Of a stretch of DNA of 64,000 nucleotides, positions 26,962 through 35,279 are shown one piece after another (within the stretch, counting starts at the first letter, position 1; the number at the start of each line of letters is the position of its first letter). The translations under genes and the position numbers were made by a program. The notes below the pieces were generated by a model. It had not been told where the DNA came from. It worked only from the letters and a program-made list of their open reading frames with translations, and did not search any database. Source of the DNA: Prevotella corporis DSM 18810 = JCM 8529. GTDB taxonomy: Bacteria; Bacteroidota; Bacteroidia; Bacteroidales; Bacteroidaceae. The stretch spans positions 47,168 to 111,167 of the forward strand of contig NZ_AUME01000007.1 of assembly GCF_000430525.1 (NCBI RefSeq). The letters are read 5' to 3'.

Positions 26962-29130
26962 TCATCTCTTTTCTGCGAGTGCTAAACGAATGTCACTATA
27001 TGATATATCATCCTTACAAATGCTTTTGATGGCCGTCAATCCCGACAAGGGACCGACTGCTTTGATGATTCTGCGCAGATAGTTTGCCTTTTTATTGCCC
27101 AGCACATCATCAAGCTTCAGCTCACGAGTGGCAACGTATCGGGAAAGATGGCCAGAGATGGTAGCAGCAGTCAGCCCACGCTTTTTTGCGATTTCATCGA
27201 TCGTCATACCCATTTTAAAGAGTTTGAAGGTAACCACATCAGTCTTCTCCTTCGGTGCTTTTGCCTCCTTTGCCTTTCGTTTCATTCGTCTCCGGGACTT
27301 CTCGTCGTCATCAGACATACCCGACAAGATTGCCTCTTGTTTGGCTTTCAGGTAAATATTTGTTGAGAATCCATCGTGCATGATGTCCTCAAGCGTCAAT
27401 TTTTTGAGCCTATAGCTCTGCTCAAGGTCGGCTATTGCATTCTGAAATCGACTCACACCCGTCTTGTTGTTGCTCTCTAACGGCTTTGTTGTTGCGATGA
27501 GACGCTCCAATAGCTCGGTCAGTTGGCTGTGAAAGTAGAGTGCACTTCTTTTGATACGCTCTTGGAAAGCATCGCTGTGCAACTCTTCGTTGCCCATTCC
27601 GTTGATGACGAGTTGCCATTTCTGAGCCACGGCTACAATGCGCTTATCCAAGTCGACAAGTGTCATCTTATGCAGCGCATGAACCTTCTGGTATTTGTAG
27701 TAGAACTCCGAGACGACGCGAAAAAGTACGGTTTCATCGCTGACTATATCCATAAAACTAAAAAGTTCGAGCAGCAGAAACCGATAGTAGGCCTCTTTCA
27801 GTTGGGGGAGATTCGCAATGCTTTTATTAGCCAATTCGGTCTGCGTGCTGATGTAGTCGCTCACTCGCTGGTCGTTAATAACGGCCGACTGGGCAATGGG
27901 CGATGCCAGCACGAGTCCCTCAAGCGTACGACAGCGGCTCAAAGCCACATATACCTGTCCGGAGGCAAAGGCCTGTTGCGCCTCGATGATGGCATGATCG
28001 AAGGTCAGCCCCTGGCTCTTGTGGATAGTAATGGCCCATGCGAGCCGTAAGGGGTACTGGGTGAAGGTGCCTTGCACCTCTGATTCTATTTGCTTGGTTT
28101 GCTCATTAAGCGTATATTTTGCATTTTCCCACGTATTCATCGGCACTTCTATGGGTATTTCGTCGCCTGGACAGAGCACGTGAATGTGGTTTTGATCAAT
28201 GCTGATGACGTGTCCGATGCGACCGTTGTAAAACTTTCCACCAGCATCGTTGTGGATAAACATCACTTGCGCTCCGCGCTTGAGCGTCAGTTTGTAGTCT
28301 GCAGGATAGTTGTTGTCAGGGAACTGTCCGCCAATCTCTGCCACAAACGTGAACTCTGGTTCATCCAAGCTGAGCATCTGACGGCGGTTGAAGTCGTCAG
28401 CCATCCGATTGTGCGTGGTAAGGCGGATGTAATCGCTCTCGACCGTTGGCTGGAAGTGTGGCAGAAAACGCTGGTTAAGCAACTGGAGGTCGGCTGTCGT
28501 CGCCTGTCCGTCGCGAATATGATTCAGAATGGTGATAAAGGTGTCGTCCTGTTGTCGGAAAACCTTGCTAAGTTCGATAGTCACGTAGTCGATACTTCTC
28601 AAGGCATGCGAGCTGAAGAAATAGGGTGTGTCGTAATATTTCCGCAACAACGCTTCCTCGTCGGGACGTACAACGGGTGTCAGCTGCTGCAAATCGCCAA
28701 TCATCAGCAACTGAACGCCACCGAATGGCTTGTCGTGTTCACGGTAGCGGCGCAGCACCGAGTCGATGGCATCAAGGACATCAACGCGCACCATACTGAT
28801 TTCATCGATAATGAGCAAGTCGAGCGTCCGCATGATCTTCCGCTTTTCCTTGCCAAAGGCAAATCGTCTTTGTATCTGGACTTCAGGAACAAAAGGTGAC
28901 AGTGGCAGTTGGAAGAATGAATGAATAGTCACGCCACCCGCATTGACAGCAGCCACACCTGTTGGGGCTACGACGACGATGCGCTTTGTGCTGTTTTCCT
29001 TCACCGCACGCAGGAAAGTGGTCTTTCCAGTGCCAGCTTTTCCCGTCAGGAATATGCTAATTCCCGTATGCTCAACAAAGTCCCAGGCATTTCTCAGTTC
29101 GTCGTTCTTCACCATATACTTACTATTCAT
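26962..29130 (-). CDS. Pif1/RecD-like superfamily 1 helicase with C-terminal HTH
   Basis: This 722-residue protein has a Walker A motif GKAGTGKTTF (30-39), Walker B LLIIDEISM near 105-113, and motifs GVQLLMIGDLQQLTPV and AWAITIHKSQGLTFDHAII, as in Pif1/RecD-type 5'-3' DNA helicases. The VYVALSRC motif of the family follows. The last third (from about 440) is helical and contains a helix-turn-helix segment, FKLFKMGMTIDEIAKKRGLTAATI (a helicase-associated HTH), near 650-675. It probably acts on forks or structured DNA. It has its own promoter. Confidence 0.9.
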   Translation of the reverse strand: MNSKYMVKNDELRNAWDFVEHTGISIFLTGKAGTGKTTFLRAVKENSTKRIVVVAPTGVAAVNAGGVTIHSFFQLPLSPFVPEVQIQRRFAFGKEKRKIMRTLDLLIIDEISMVRVDVLDAIDSVLRRYREHDKPFGGVQLLMIGDLQQLTPVVRPDEEALLRKYYDTPYFFSSHALRSIDYVTIELSKVFRQQDDTFITILNHIRDGQATTADLQLLNQRFLPHFQPTVESDYIRLTTHNRMADDFNRRQMLSLDEPEFTFVAEIGGQFPDNNYPADYKLTLKRGAQVMFIHNDAGGKFYNGRIGHVISIDQNHIHVLCPGDEIPIEVPMNTWENAKYTLNEQTKQIESEVQGTFTQYPLRLAWAITIHKSQGLTFDHAIIEAQQAFASGQVYVALSRCRTLEGLVLASPIAQSAVINDQRVSDYISTQTELANKSIANLPQLKEAYYRFLLLELFSFMDIVSDETVLFRVVSEFYYKYQKVHALHKMTLVDLDKRIVAVAQKWQLVINGMGNEELHSDAFQERIKRSALYFHSQLTELLERLIATTKPLESNNKTGVSRFQNAIADLEQSYRLKKLTLEDIMHDGFSTNIYLKAKQEAILSGMSDDDEKSRRRMKRKAKEAKAPKEKTDVVTFKLFKMGMTIDEIAKKRGLTAATISGHLSRYVATRELKLDDVLGNKKANYLRRIIKAVGPLSGLTAIKSICKDDISYSDIRLALAEKR

Positions 29131-29140
29131 TAACGATTAG

Positions 29141-29172
29141 CAAATGTACGGAAAAAATATGCGTCAGCCAAA
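29141..29172 (-). promoter_or_regulatory. Promoter of the Pif1-like helicase
   Basis: On the minus strand TTTG (29172-29169), 20 bases and TACATTTG (29148-29141) match the consensus. The start codon at 29130 lies 10 bases further, so the leader is very short. Confidence 0.65.
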
Positions 29173-29250
29173 TTCTGCTATTGACAAAAGTCAATTGTCT
29201 TGACTTATAGCAAAAAAACGCAGATTTACCGCAGATTTACAGACCAACAC

Positions 29251-29281
29251 TTGCCTAACTCTGCTGTAAGTACTAACTTTG
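29251..29281 (+). promoter_or_regulatory. Promoter of the 27-residue small ORF
   Basis: TTG at 29251-29253, 20 bases, then TAACTTTG at 29274-29281. Transcription should begin near 29288, so the start codon at 29200 that opens the longer frame would not be transcribed from here. Confidence 0.55.
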
Positions 29282-29349
29282 CACCCGTAAAACAGTGGAT
29301 AAAATTAATTGAAACGGGAGCAAAGGGTTCCCAGAAAGGTAAAAAAATT

Positions 29350-29433
29350 ATGATAACAGTATTATTAGTAATAGCAGTTGTAGCTGCTACCGTAGCACAG
29401 GCCATCAATGTCAATCGGAATTTGACTGCCTGA
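29350..29433 (+). CDS. Small single-span membrane peptide (27 residues)
   Basis: The ORF encodes 27 residues: a hydrophobic stretch (MITVLLVIAVVAATVAQA) followed by a short polar tail ending LTA. AGAAAGG lies 12 bases upstream and resembles a ribosome binding site, uncommon in this phylum. A promoter at 29251-29281 and a hairpin terminator at 29467-29510 make a compact transcription unit with a leader of about 60 bases. I do not recognise the peptide. It could be a regulatory membrane peptide, a type I toxin-like peptide or a leader for an RNA function. The longer frame from 29200 is unlikely. Confidence 0.5.
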   Translation: MITVLLVIAVVAATVAQAINVNRNLTA

Positions 29434-29466
29434 TTAGAGAAAAGAAAGTTGAGATTAAAAAGATAA

Positions 29467-29510
29467 AAAAGTCCCGGTATCATCAGTAATGACATGATAT
29501 CGGGACTTTT
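29467..29510. terminator. Bidirectional terminator hairpin
   Basis: AAAAGTCCCGGTATCAT pairs with ATGATATCGGGACTTTT (17 bp, one G-T) across a 10-base loop. T-rich sequence follows on both strands. It ends the small-ORF transcript on the plus strand and may back up the aspA terminator on the minus strand. Confidence 0.8.
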
Positions 29511-29582
29511 CCTTTGTACCAAACGACGGGTGATTTGACAACTCCAACGGTCGGTTTCGACACCAACAGACAGAAAAGAAAT

Positions 29583-29614
29583 CGTGTGGAATCGGACCAT
29601 GCCTCATCCACACG
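29583..29614 (-). terminator. Terminator of aspA
   Basis: CGTGTGGA and TCCACACG form an 8-bp stem; on the minus strand ATTTCTTTTCTG follows. It lies 24 bases past the aspA stop. Confidence 0.7.
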
Positions 29615-29637
29615 ACTCACTCATGAAGTATATTTCA

Positions 29638-31053
29638 TTATTTTACTCTTTCCTCAGAGCCCAACATGTGCTCCGGAGAAAGAATCTTGTCGAGCTGCTC
29701 CTTTGCAAGAACACCCTTTGCAAGCACGAGATCATAAACAGAGCCACCTGTCTCAAGTGCTTCCTTGGCAATCTTCGTACTGTTCTTGTAGCCGATGTAT
29801 GGGTTAAGAGCAGTTACAATGCCAATAGAGTGTTTCACCATCTTGCTTGTGTGCTCTGCATTCACTGTGATGCCGTCAACGCACTTCTCACGCAAGGTGT
29901 TCATTGCATTTGTCATCCATGTGATGTCTTCAGTCAGACATTGCATGATGATAGGCTCCATGACGTTCAACTGCAACTGTCCGGCCTCAGCAGCCATCAT
30001 GATGGTTGTATCGTTACCCATCACTTTGAAGCATGTCTGATTGGTTACTTCAGGAATAACAGGGTTCACCTTGCCAGGCATGATACTTGAACCAGGGGCC
30101 ATTGGAGGAAGGTTGATTTCGTGAAGACCGCAACGTGGGCCAGAAGCCATCAAGCGGAGGTCGTTGCAGATCTTTGAGAGCTTAACAGCCAAGTGCTTCA
30201 TTGCCTGACTGTAGCTTACATAATCACCTGTGTCAGGAGTAGCAGCAACAAGGTCAGAAGCAGCTTTGAACTCCATGCCGGTCAACTCTGTGAGCTTCTT
30301 CGCACAGATTTCGGGGAATCCTGGAGCAGCATTCAGACCTGTTCCGATAGCTGTGCCACCCATGTTGATTTCGTGAAGCAATGCCGCAGCAGCATTCAGG
30401 TTCTTGATTTCACCTTCCAACGTGTTGGCAAAAGCGTTGAACTCCTGACCAGCGGTCATTGGAACAGCGTCCTGCAACTGTGTACGGCCCATCTTGATTA
30501 CGCTCTTGAACTCCTCTCCCTTAGCGCGGAATGAGGCAACCAGCTTTGTCAAAGACTCAACGAGGGTCTTATTCATACGGATCAATGCCAAACGGATTGT
30601 TGTTGGATAAGCATCGTTGGTTGACTGACCACAGTTTGCATGGTCGTTAGGTGCGCAATATTTGTGTTCGCCCTTCTTATGACCAAGAATTTCGCATGCA
30701 CGGTTAGCGATTACTTCATTAGCATTCATATTCACCGACGTTCCAGCACCGCCTTGTACCATGTCGGTAACGAAATCTTCGTGGAATTTGCCATCAATAA
30801 TTTCGCGGCAAGCCTGTGCCATAGCATCGCAGATCTCGTCGTTGATTTCACCTAACTGGCGGTTTGTTTCAACAGCAGCCAACTTTACATAAGCGGCGGC
30901 GATTACATAATCTGGATAGTCACACATTTTCATGGTAGAAATGCGGTAGTTGTTTACCGCACGCTGGGTCTGAACACCATAATAAGCATTGGCAGGTACC
31001 TGAAGTTCGCCCAAAAGGTCACTCTCTACGCGGAATTTTGTTTCTTTTTCCAT
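29638..31053 (-). CDS. aspA: Aspartate ammonia-lyase
   Basis: AspA deaminates aspartate reversibly to fumarate and ammonia, feeding the fumarate respiration of anaerobic Bacteroidota. This 471-residue protein has the fumarase/aspartase signature GSSIMPGKVNP at residues 321-331 and GGAGTSVNMNANEVIANRA at 101-119. CGQSTNDAYPT lies at 141-151. The flexible signature loop and overall length fit aspartase; the closest alternative, class II fumarase, has GSSIMPGKVNPTQ, while this protein reads NPVIPEV as in aspartases. A TATTTTTG box lies about 110 bases upstream on the minus strand. Confidence 0.93.
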   Translation of the reverse strand: MEKETKFRVESDLLGELQVPANAYYGVQTQRAVNNYRISTMKMCDYPDYVIAAAYVKLAAVETNRQLGEINDEICDAMAQACREIIDGKFHEDFVTDMVQGGAGTSVNMNANEVIANRACEILGHKKGEHKYCAPNDHANCGQSTNDAYPTTIRLALIRMNKTLVESLTKLVASFRAKGEEFKSVIKMGRTQLQDAVPMTAGQEFNAFANTLEGEIKNLNAAAALLHEINMGGTAIGTGLNAAPGFPEICAKKLTELTGMEFKAASDLVAATPDTGDYVSYSQAMKHLAVKLSKICNDLRLMASGPRCGLHEINLPPMAPGSSIMPGKVNPVIPEVTNQTCFKVMGNDTTIMMAAEAGQLQLNVMEPIIMQCLTEDITWMTNAMNTLREKCVDGITVNAEHTSKMVKHSIGIVTALNPYIGYKNSTKIAKEALETGGSVYDLVLAKGVLAKEQLDKILSPEHMLGSEERVK

Positions 31054-31719
31054 TCTAAATACGTTTGTTAAATGAGATTGTTAGTTTAAGCCTGTTTCTA
31101 TAAGGCTTAGGTATATAGTTATATTACTTGTTTTTTTTATTAGATTACTTCTATAAATTATTGCAAAAATAGTAATTTATTTATGGGGGGCGCTCATGAA
31201 AGTATAAAATCCTTCATGACATTAACTATCTTTAACGGCATTTTATCAAAGGTAGCAAGACAATCTAAATATTGATAAAAACGTATAATTACATTTTGAT
31301 AGATAATTATAACAATACGACTAATTTAATAATCATCAACCTTATAATATGAACTAATTTCATCGTACTTTTATTATGAAAATGAAACAGGTCATCATTA
31401 ATATTGATAGCAAAAGAAAAGACACATTTTAAATTTAAGAAAAGCAAATATAGGTATCTGAAAACGAAAACGGATTTTCGAAATATTGTTTAAAACTAAA
31501 CAATTATAAATATAAAATATCATGCAAACAATTCTCCATCCTTGGACAAACAAATAGCAAAGGGGTAGCTTTTGAAGAGCGAAACATAAAAAACTTTTTC
31601 ACAATCTGTTACAAAATGCATCCTCAAAAGTAATGTGTAAAATAATATTACTTTAATTGATTTTCTCCCAAAAACAGGCTCGCAAACCTACAATTCTCCA
31701 GCAAGGAATTTACAAATTT
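31054..31719. other. AT-rich intergenic region between glsB and aspA
   Basis: These 666 bases lie upstream of aspA and downstream of the GlsB-like gene. They are very AT-rich and include the aspA -7 box (CAAAAATA, 31164-31171). A decayed match to the repeat core (AAAGGGGTAGCTTTTG) lies near 31558. I see no gene or clear hairpin. Confidence 0.6.
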
Positions 31720-32709
31720 TTATTTTTCCTGATAAATCACGTTGTTTGCACCACTTGTGAAATTGAGAGCCTCCGGATGATCCTTCACGTAACTCTCTAT
31801 GTGACGGATTCGTTTTTCTTCAAAAATCTCATCAACTGCTATCAAAATGCCTGTCTCTTCGACATCGCCAAATCCATAGTTGATGGCCGTACCAAAAAGT
31901 TTCATCGTCGGCGACAGGTTCATATAAGCATTCACCAATGGCGGGATGTTGAATCCCGACTGACGAATTTCACGGTTCAGGATTCGATAATCCTCCTTGA
32001 AGGTTTTGCCTGTGAAGAATGTCTCAAGCTCCGACTCAGGAGTATCGATTTCCAACGGTTTAATCGGGATAATCAAATCGTCCTTATCATCAAAATACTT
32101 CTTGAGGAAATAGAGAATCAAGTCGCGTCCCCTGCGGATGTACGAGGGGTACATGGTCATCTTTCCGAAGAAGTATTTACATTTGGGGTTGAGCACTATC
32201 AAAGCTCCAAGACCGTCCCAAAGGTTGTCAAGCGCAAAGATACTCTTGCTGTTCCTACGGGCATTCTGGTATTCGAGCGACACGAAGGAACGCCCCAGCT
32301 CAACGGTATAGGGAGCATACTCCTTCATGAACTTATCGGAGAAGTGGAACATGTGACTGGTAGCCAGCATCGGTTGTCCGTCGCCATCAAGCTGCCAGTC
32401 AGCTCCGAACACGTAGCGATAGCCCCCGATGATTTCCTCGGCTTCCGGATTCCAGACGATGAGTTGCTTGCAACAACCAGGCATCAAATCGAATTCATCT
32501 ATGTCCTTGGCCTTTCCAGTCCCACCACCAGCACTTCGGAAGGCTATCTCGCGCAGTCGGCCAATCTCATCCATCACGTGAGGCGCCTCGTCTGCCGAAA
32601 TCACATAAATCTCGTTGTGGCTCTTATTGGTCACACGCAGCAGTCTATCAGAGATAAGCTCACTCTTCAGGAGTTCCTTATCAACAGGCTGGATAATTTC
32701 TTCTTCCAT
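31720..32709 (-). CDS. glsB: GlsB-like N-acyltransferase (amino-acid lipid synthesis)
   Basis: This 329-residue protein is of the OlsB-like GNAT type. In Bacteroides thetaiotaomicron the homologous GlsB adds a 3-hydroxy fatty acid to the amino group of glycine. The motif region LIVWNPEAEEIIGGYRYVFG near 95-115 and VELGRSFVSLEYQNARRN near 160-178 are the conserved acyltransferase parts, and FFGKMTMYPSY follows. It lies 54 bases after the GlsA-like gene on the same strand, and the pair matches the two-gene glycine-lipid system. The name rests on family resemblance and gene order. Confidence 0.8.
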   Translation of the reverse strand: MEEEIIQPVDKELLKSELISDRLLRVTNKSHNEIYVISADEAPHVMDEIGRLREIAFRSAGGGTGKAKDIDEFDLMPGCCKQLIVWNPEAEEIIGGYRYVFGADWQLDGDGQPMLATSHMFHFSDKFMKEYAPYTVELGRSFVSLEYQNARRNSKSIFALDNLWDGLGALIVLNPKCKYFFGKMTMYPSYIRRGRDLILYFLKKYFDDKDDLIIPIKPLEIDTPESELETFFTGKTFKEDYRILNREIRQSGFNIPPLVNAYMNLSPTMKLFGTAINYGFGDVEETGILIAVDEIFEEKRIRHIESYVKDHPEALNFTSGANNVIYQEK

Positions 32710-32763
32710 AACATCTGGTTTTTATGCTTCCTCACTTTGTTCCTGATCACGACTCGTCAGCAT

Positions 32764-33579
32764 TTACAGCTCATAGACCTTATCCTCGACGAATTTAGCC
32801 CATTCCATCGGTGTTTTACTCCTGTCGAAAGTCTGCCACGGGATAGGTTTTCCGAACGATATCCTGAATGTCTTTCCTACGTTTTTATACATCTCATCGA
32901 CGAGAAACAGCATTGCGATGTTCACTTTCTTGATGTACTTGTCGCTGAAATGAGCTATTCTGTAGAACCGTTCTGAATTTTGTCCGCTGAAGAAAATCGG
33001 AACGACATCGCGCTTGTACTCTACACTCTTCGTGATAAAAGTCTTTGTCCAAGGAAGATCGTGGATTTTACCGTCAATCTTTCGGCTGTTCAACCCAGCT
33101 GGGAACATCAGCATGTGGTTGTCGCTTGAAAATCCAGCCTCAACCATGCGAGGAAAATCGCGGTTCTGCTTGCCAGTCTTGTTGATGCCGATACTCACTG
33201 GTCTTAAGCCAGGAAGGTTGAGCAGCAAGTCATTGACAAGATAACGGAATTTCCCATCATAATGCCGTCCGATGATTGAGCCCAAGGCCACTCCGTCCTG
33301 CCCGCCCAACGGATGGTTGGAAACAAAGGTATATAACTTGCCGTCGTTCTTGTCGGGCAAATTCTCAACTCCTTCGAGCTGAAGTGTCATATCAAGATAG
33401 CGTACACACTCGGTAAGCCACTCTGTTCCAACCTTGTCTCTACTTTCCCACAAGAAACGGTTTACCTCGTCCTCGTGAATGATACGTTTCAACCATTTGA
33501 CGACAAAGCCTGGCACGTATTTGGACTTCGCACCCATTTTCCCCGCAAGTATTTTGTCAATATCGATGGTTTTCTCCAT
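32764..33579 (-). CDS. glsA: GlsA-like O-acyltransferase (amino-acid lipid synthesis)
   Basis: This 271-residue protein belongs to the PlsC-like acyltransferases. Motif I reads NHPLGGQD (88-95), one residue longer between His and Asp than the usual HX4D. FPAGLNSRK (motif III region) follows near 158-166. In B. thetaiotaomicron GlsA adds the second fatty acid to N-acyl glycine to give glycine lipids, which are needed for stress tolerance and gut colonisation. It precedes glsB by 54 bases and a TATTTTTG box lies about 35 bases upstream on the minus strand. A lysophosphatidate acyltransferase is the alternative. Confidence 0.8.
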   Translation of the reverse strand: MEKTIDIDKILAGKMGAKSKYVPGFVVKWLKRIIHEDEVNRFLWESRDKVGTEWLTECVRYLDMTLQLEGVENLPDKNDGKLYTFVSNHPLGGQDGVALGSIIGRHYDGKFRYLVNDLLLNLPGLRPVSIGINKTGKQNRDFPRMVEAGFSSDNHMLMFPAGLNSRKIDGKIHDLPWTKTFITKSVEYKRDVVPIFFSGQNSERFYRIAHFSDKYIKKVNIAMLFLVDEMYKNVGKTFRISFGKPIPWQTFDRSKTPMEWAKFVEDKVYEL

Positions 33580-33768
33580 ATCTCTTGTTAGCTCTCAAAT
33601 CTTATTACTGATGCAAAAATAAAGAAACCTTTTGAAATAAGAGGATTTTTTTACGAGAAAATGTAAAAAATTCACAAATTTGACACAGGCATTACCAAGT
33701 TGTTTAAAAGCCAATCACAAACGTTCGGCTGTTAAAATTCGCAAAAAACCAGTTTTTACACAAATATT

Positions 33769-33798
33769 GTGGTGTATAGTGGTGAAATGTGGGGAAAA
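33769..33798 (+). promoter_or_regulatory. MraZ operator: three GTGGKG direct repeats with 10-bp period
   Basis: GTGGTGTATA, GTGGTGAAAT and GTGGGGAAAA follow one another exactly 10 bp apart, immediately upstream of a -7 box. In E. coli and other bacteria MraZ binds GTGG-type direct repeats with this period in front of its own gene and represses the division cluster. The repeats cover the place where the -33 element should be. Confidence 0.75.
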
Positions 33799-33803
33799 AT
33801 ACT

Positions 33804-33811
33804 TAACTTTG
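33804..33811 (+). promoter_or_regulatory. -7 element of the mraZ promoter
   Basis: TAACTTTG matches TAnnTTTG and lies 5 bases after the last GTGG repeat and 29 bases before the mraZ ATG. Confidence 0.6.
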
Positions 33812-33840
33812 AAGCGAGTTTAGACAATAAAGAGGTACAC

Positions 33841-34326
33841 ATGAGATTTTTAGGAAGCATAGAAGCAAAGACTGATGCGAAAGGAAGAGCCTTTCTGCCA
33901 GCCAGTTTCCGCAAGGTATTGAGCACTTCCAACGAAGAGTCGCTTATCTTGCGAAAAGATGTCTTTCAAGACTGTCTGGTGCTTTATCCCGAATCTGTGT
34001 GGAACAACATGTTGGACTGCCTGCGCCAGAAACTCAACCGTTGGAACAAACGTGATCAGATGATATACAGGCAGTTCGTGTCCGATGTCGAGATGATAAC
34101 GCTTGACGGAAACGGGCGTTTCCTGATTTCCAAGAGATACTTGAGAATGGCTAACATTGAGCAGCATATCAAGTTTATCGGCATGGACGACTGCATTGAA
34201 ATATGGAATAACGACAGCCGGGAACGTTTCCTCGATACAGAAGATTTCAGCAAAGCTCTGGAGGAGGCCATGAGCGATACAGACACTGCCAACAGCCAGA
34301 ACGAAGAAGCAAAACTCTCAAAATGA
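33841..34326 (+). CDS. mraZ: Transcriptional regulator MraZ
   Basis: MraZ is an AbrB-like ring-forming DNA-binding protein that represses the division and cell-wall cluster. The start MRFLGSIEAKTDAKGRAFLP is typical; I chose the ATG at 33841 because the longer frame begins inside the operator. The second AbrB-like half carries EMITLDGNGRFLISKRYL. The protein has 161 residues, slightly longer than usual because of a polar tail. It overlaps rsmH by ATGA (34323). The three operator repeats just upstream suggest autoregulation. Confidence 0.95.
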   Translation: MRFLGSIEAKTDAKGRAFLPASFRKVLSTSNEESLILRKDVFQDCLVLYPESVWNNMLDCLRQKLNRWNKRDQMIYRQFVSDVEMITLDGNGRFLISKRYLRMANIEQHIKFIGMDDCIEIWNNDSRERFLDTEDFSKALEEAMSDTDTANSQNEEAKLSK

Positions 34327-35279
34327 TCAGGACTGCCGAGACATATCATGTTCCCGTCTTGCTAAAGGAAAGCATCGACGGTCTGAACATCAACCCCGAT
34401 GGCATCTATGTGGATGTCACCTTCGGAGGTGGCGGGCACAGCATGGAGATTCTCTCAAGACTGAGCAGTAAAGGCCGTCTGTTCAGTTTCGACCAAGATG
34501 CCGATGCCGAACAGAACATCAGAGACATCGACGGACAACAGCAAGGAGTGGGAAAATTCACTTTTGTCCGTTCCAACTTTCGGTATTTGAAAAACTGGAT
34601 GCGCTACTACGGAATCGAAAAAATTGACGGACTTCTTGGCGACTTGGGAGTGAGCAGTCATCACTTCGACGACGAGGAACGAGGATTCTCGTTCCGATTC
34701 GATGCCCCACTCGACATGAGAATGAACAAACGAGCTGGCAAAACCGCAGCCGACATACTGCAAGATTATGACGAGGGAAGGCTTGCCGATTTGTTCTATT
34801 TGTACGGAGAGCTCAAAAAGTCGAGAAAGATTGCAGCAGCTATTGTCAACAGAAGAAAGGAGAAGCCCATCCTGTCAACAGCCGACTTTCAATCCATCGT
34901 CGAGCCGCTATTCAAAAAAGAGCGCGAGAAGAAGGAAATGGCAAAGCTTTTCCAGGCCCTTCGAATAGAAGTGAACCACGAAATGGACGCCCTTCGAGAG
35001 ATGATGCAGGCGACCCAAGAGTATTTGAGGCCTGGAGGCAGAATCTCCATCATCACTTACCACTCGCTGGAAGACAGAATTGTCAAGAATATGATGAAGA
35101 CAGGCAATGCCGAAGGAAAGGTTAAACAGGATTTCTTTGGAAGAATAGAGTCCCCTTTCCAACTCATCAACAATAAAGTGATTGTCCCCAGTCAAGAGGA
35201 GCTGGACAACAATCCACGTAGCCGCAGCGCTAAACTCAGAATTGCAGAAAAGAAAGAAGATGGACGACAACAAGATTAA
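34323..35279 (+). CDS. rsmH: 16S rRNA (cytosine1402-N4)-methyltransferase
   Basis: RsmH methylates N4 of C1402 in 16S rRNA. This 318-residue protein starts YHVPVLLKESIDGL, has the SAM-binding DVTFGGGGHS at about 32-41 and continues with GLLGDLGVSSHHFDD and EERGFSFRFDAPLDMRM. The C-terminus has SIITYHSLEDRIVKN. It overlaps mraZ by 4 bases and the ftsL-like gene by 20 bases, so translation of the first three genes should be coupled. Confidence 0.96.
   Translation: MIRTAETYHVPVLLKESIDGLNINPDGIYVDVTFGGGGHSMEILSRLSSKGRLFSFDQDADAEQNIRDIDGQQQGVGKFTFVRSNFRYLKNWMRYYGIEKIDGLLGDLGVSSHHFDDEERGFSFRFDAPLDMRMNKRAGKTAADILQDYDEGRLADLFYLYGELKKSRKIAAAIVNRRKEKPILSTADFQSIVEPLFKKEREKKEMAKLFQALRIEVNHEMDALREMMQATQEYLRPGGRISIITYHSLEDRIVKNMMKTGNAEGKVKQDFFGRIESPFQLINNKVIVPSQEELDNNPRSRSAKLRIAEKKEDGRQQD

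Noticed and set aside
28090..28899. A 269-codon plus-strand open frame opposite the helicase
   Set aside because: Antisense to helicase motifs with no features of its own.
29200..29433. A 77-codon reading of the small ORF from 29200
   Set aside because: The promoter -7 box at 29274-29281 lies inside it, so the upstream part would not be transcribed from that promoter.
31657..32976. A 439-codon plus-strand open frame opposite glsB and glsA
   Set aside because: It is antisense to two convincing genes with full family motifs, has no recognisable domain and runs through the gap between them. It is a codon-bias shadow.
33769..33840. Longer MraZ from the first ATG-like start at 33769
   Set aside because: It begins inside the operator repeats and before the -7 box; the family start is at 33841.
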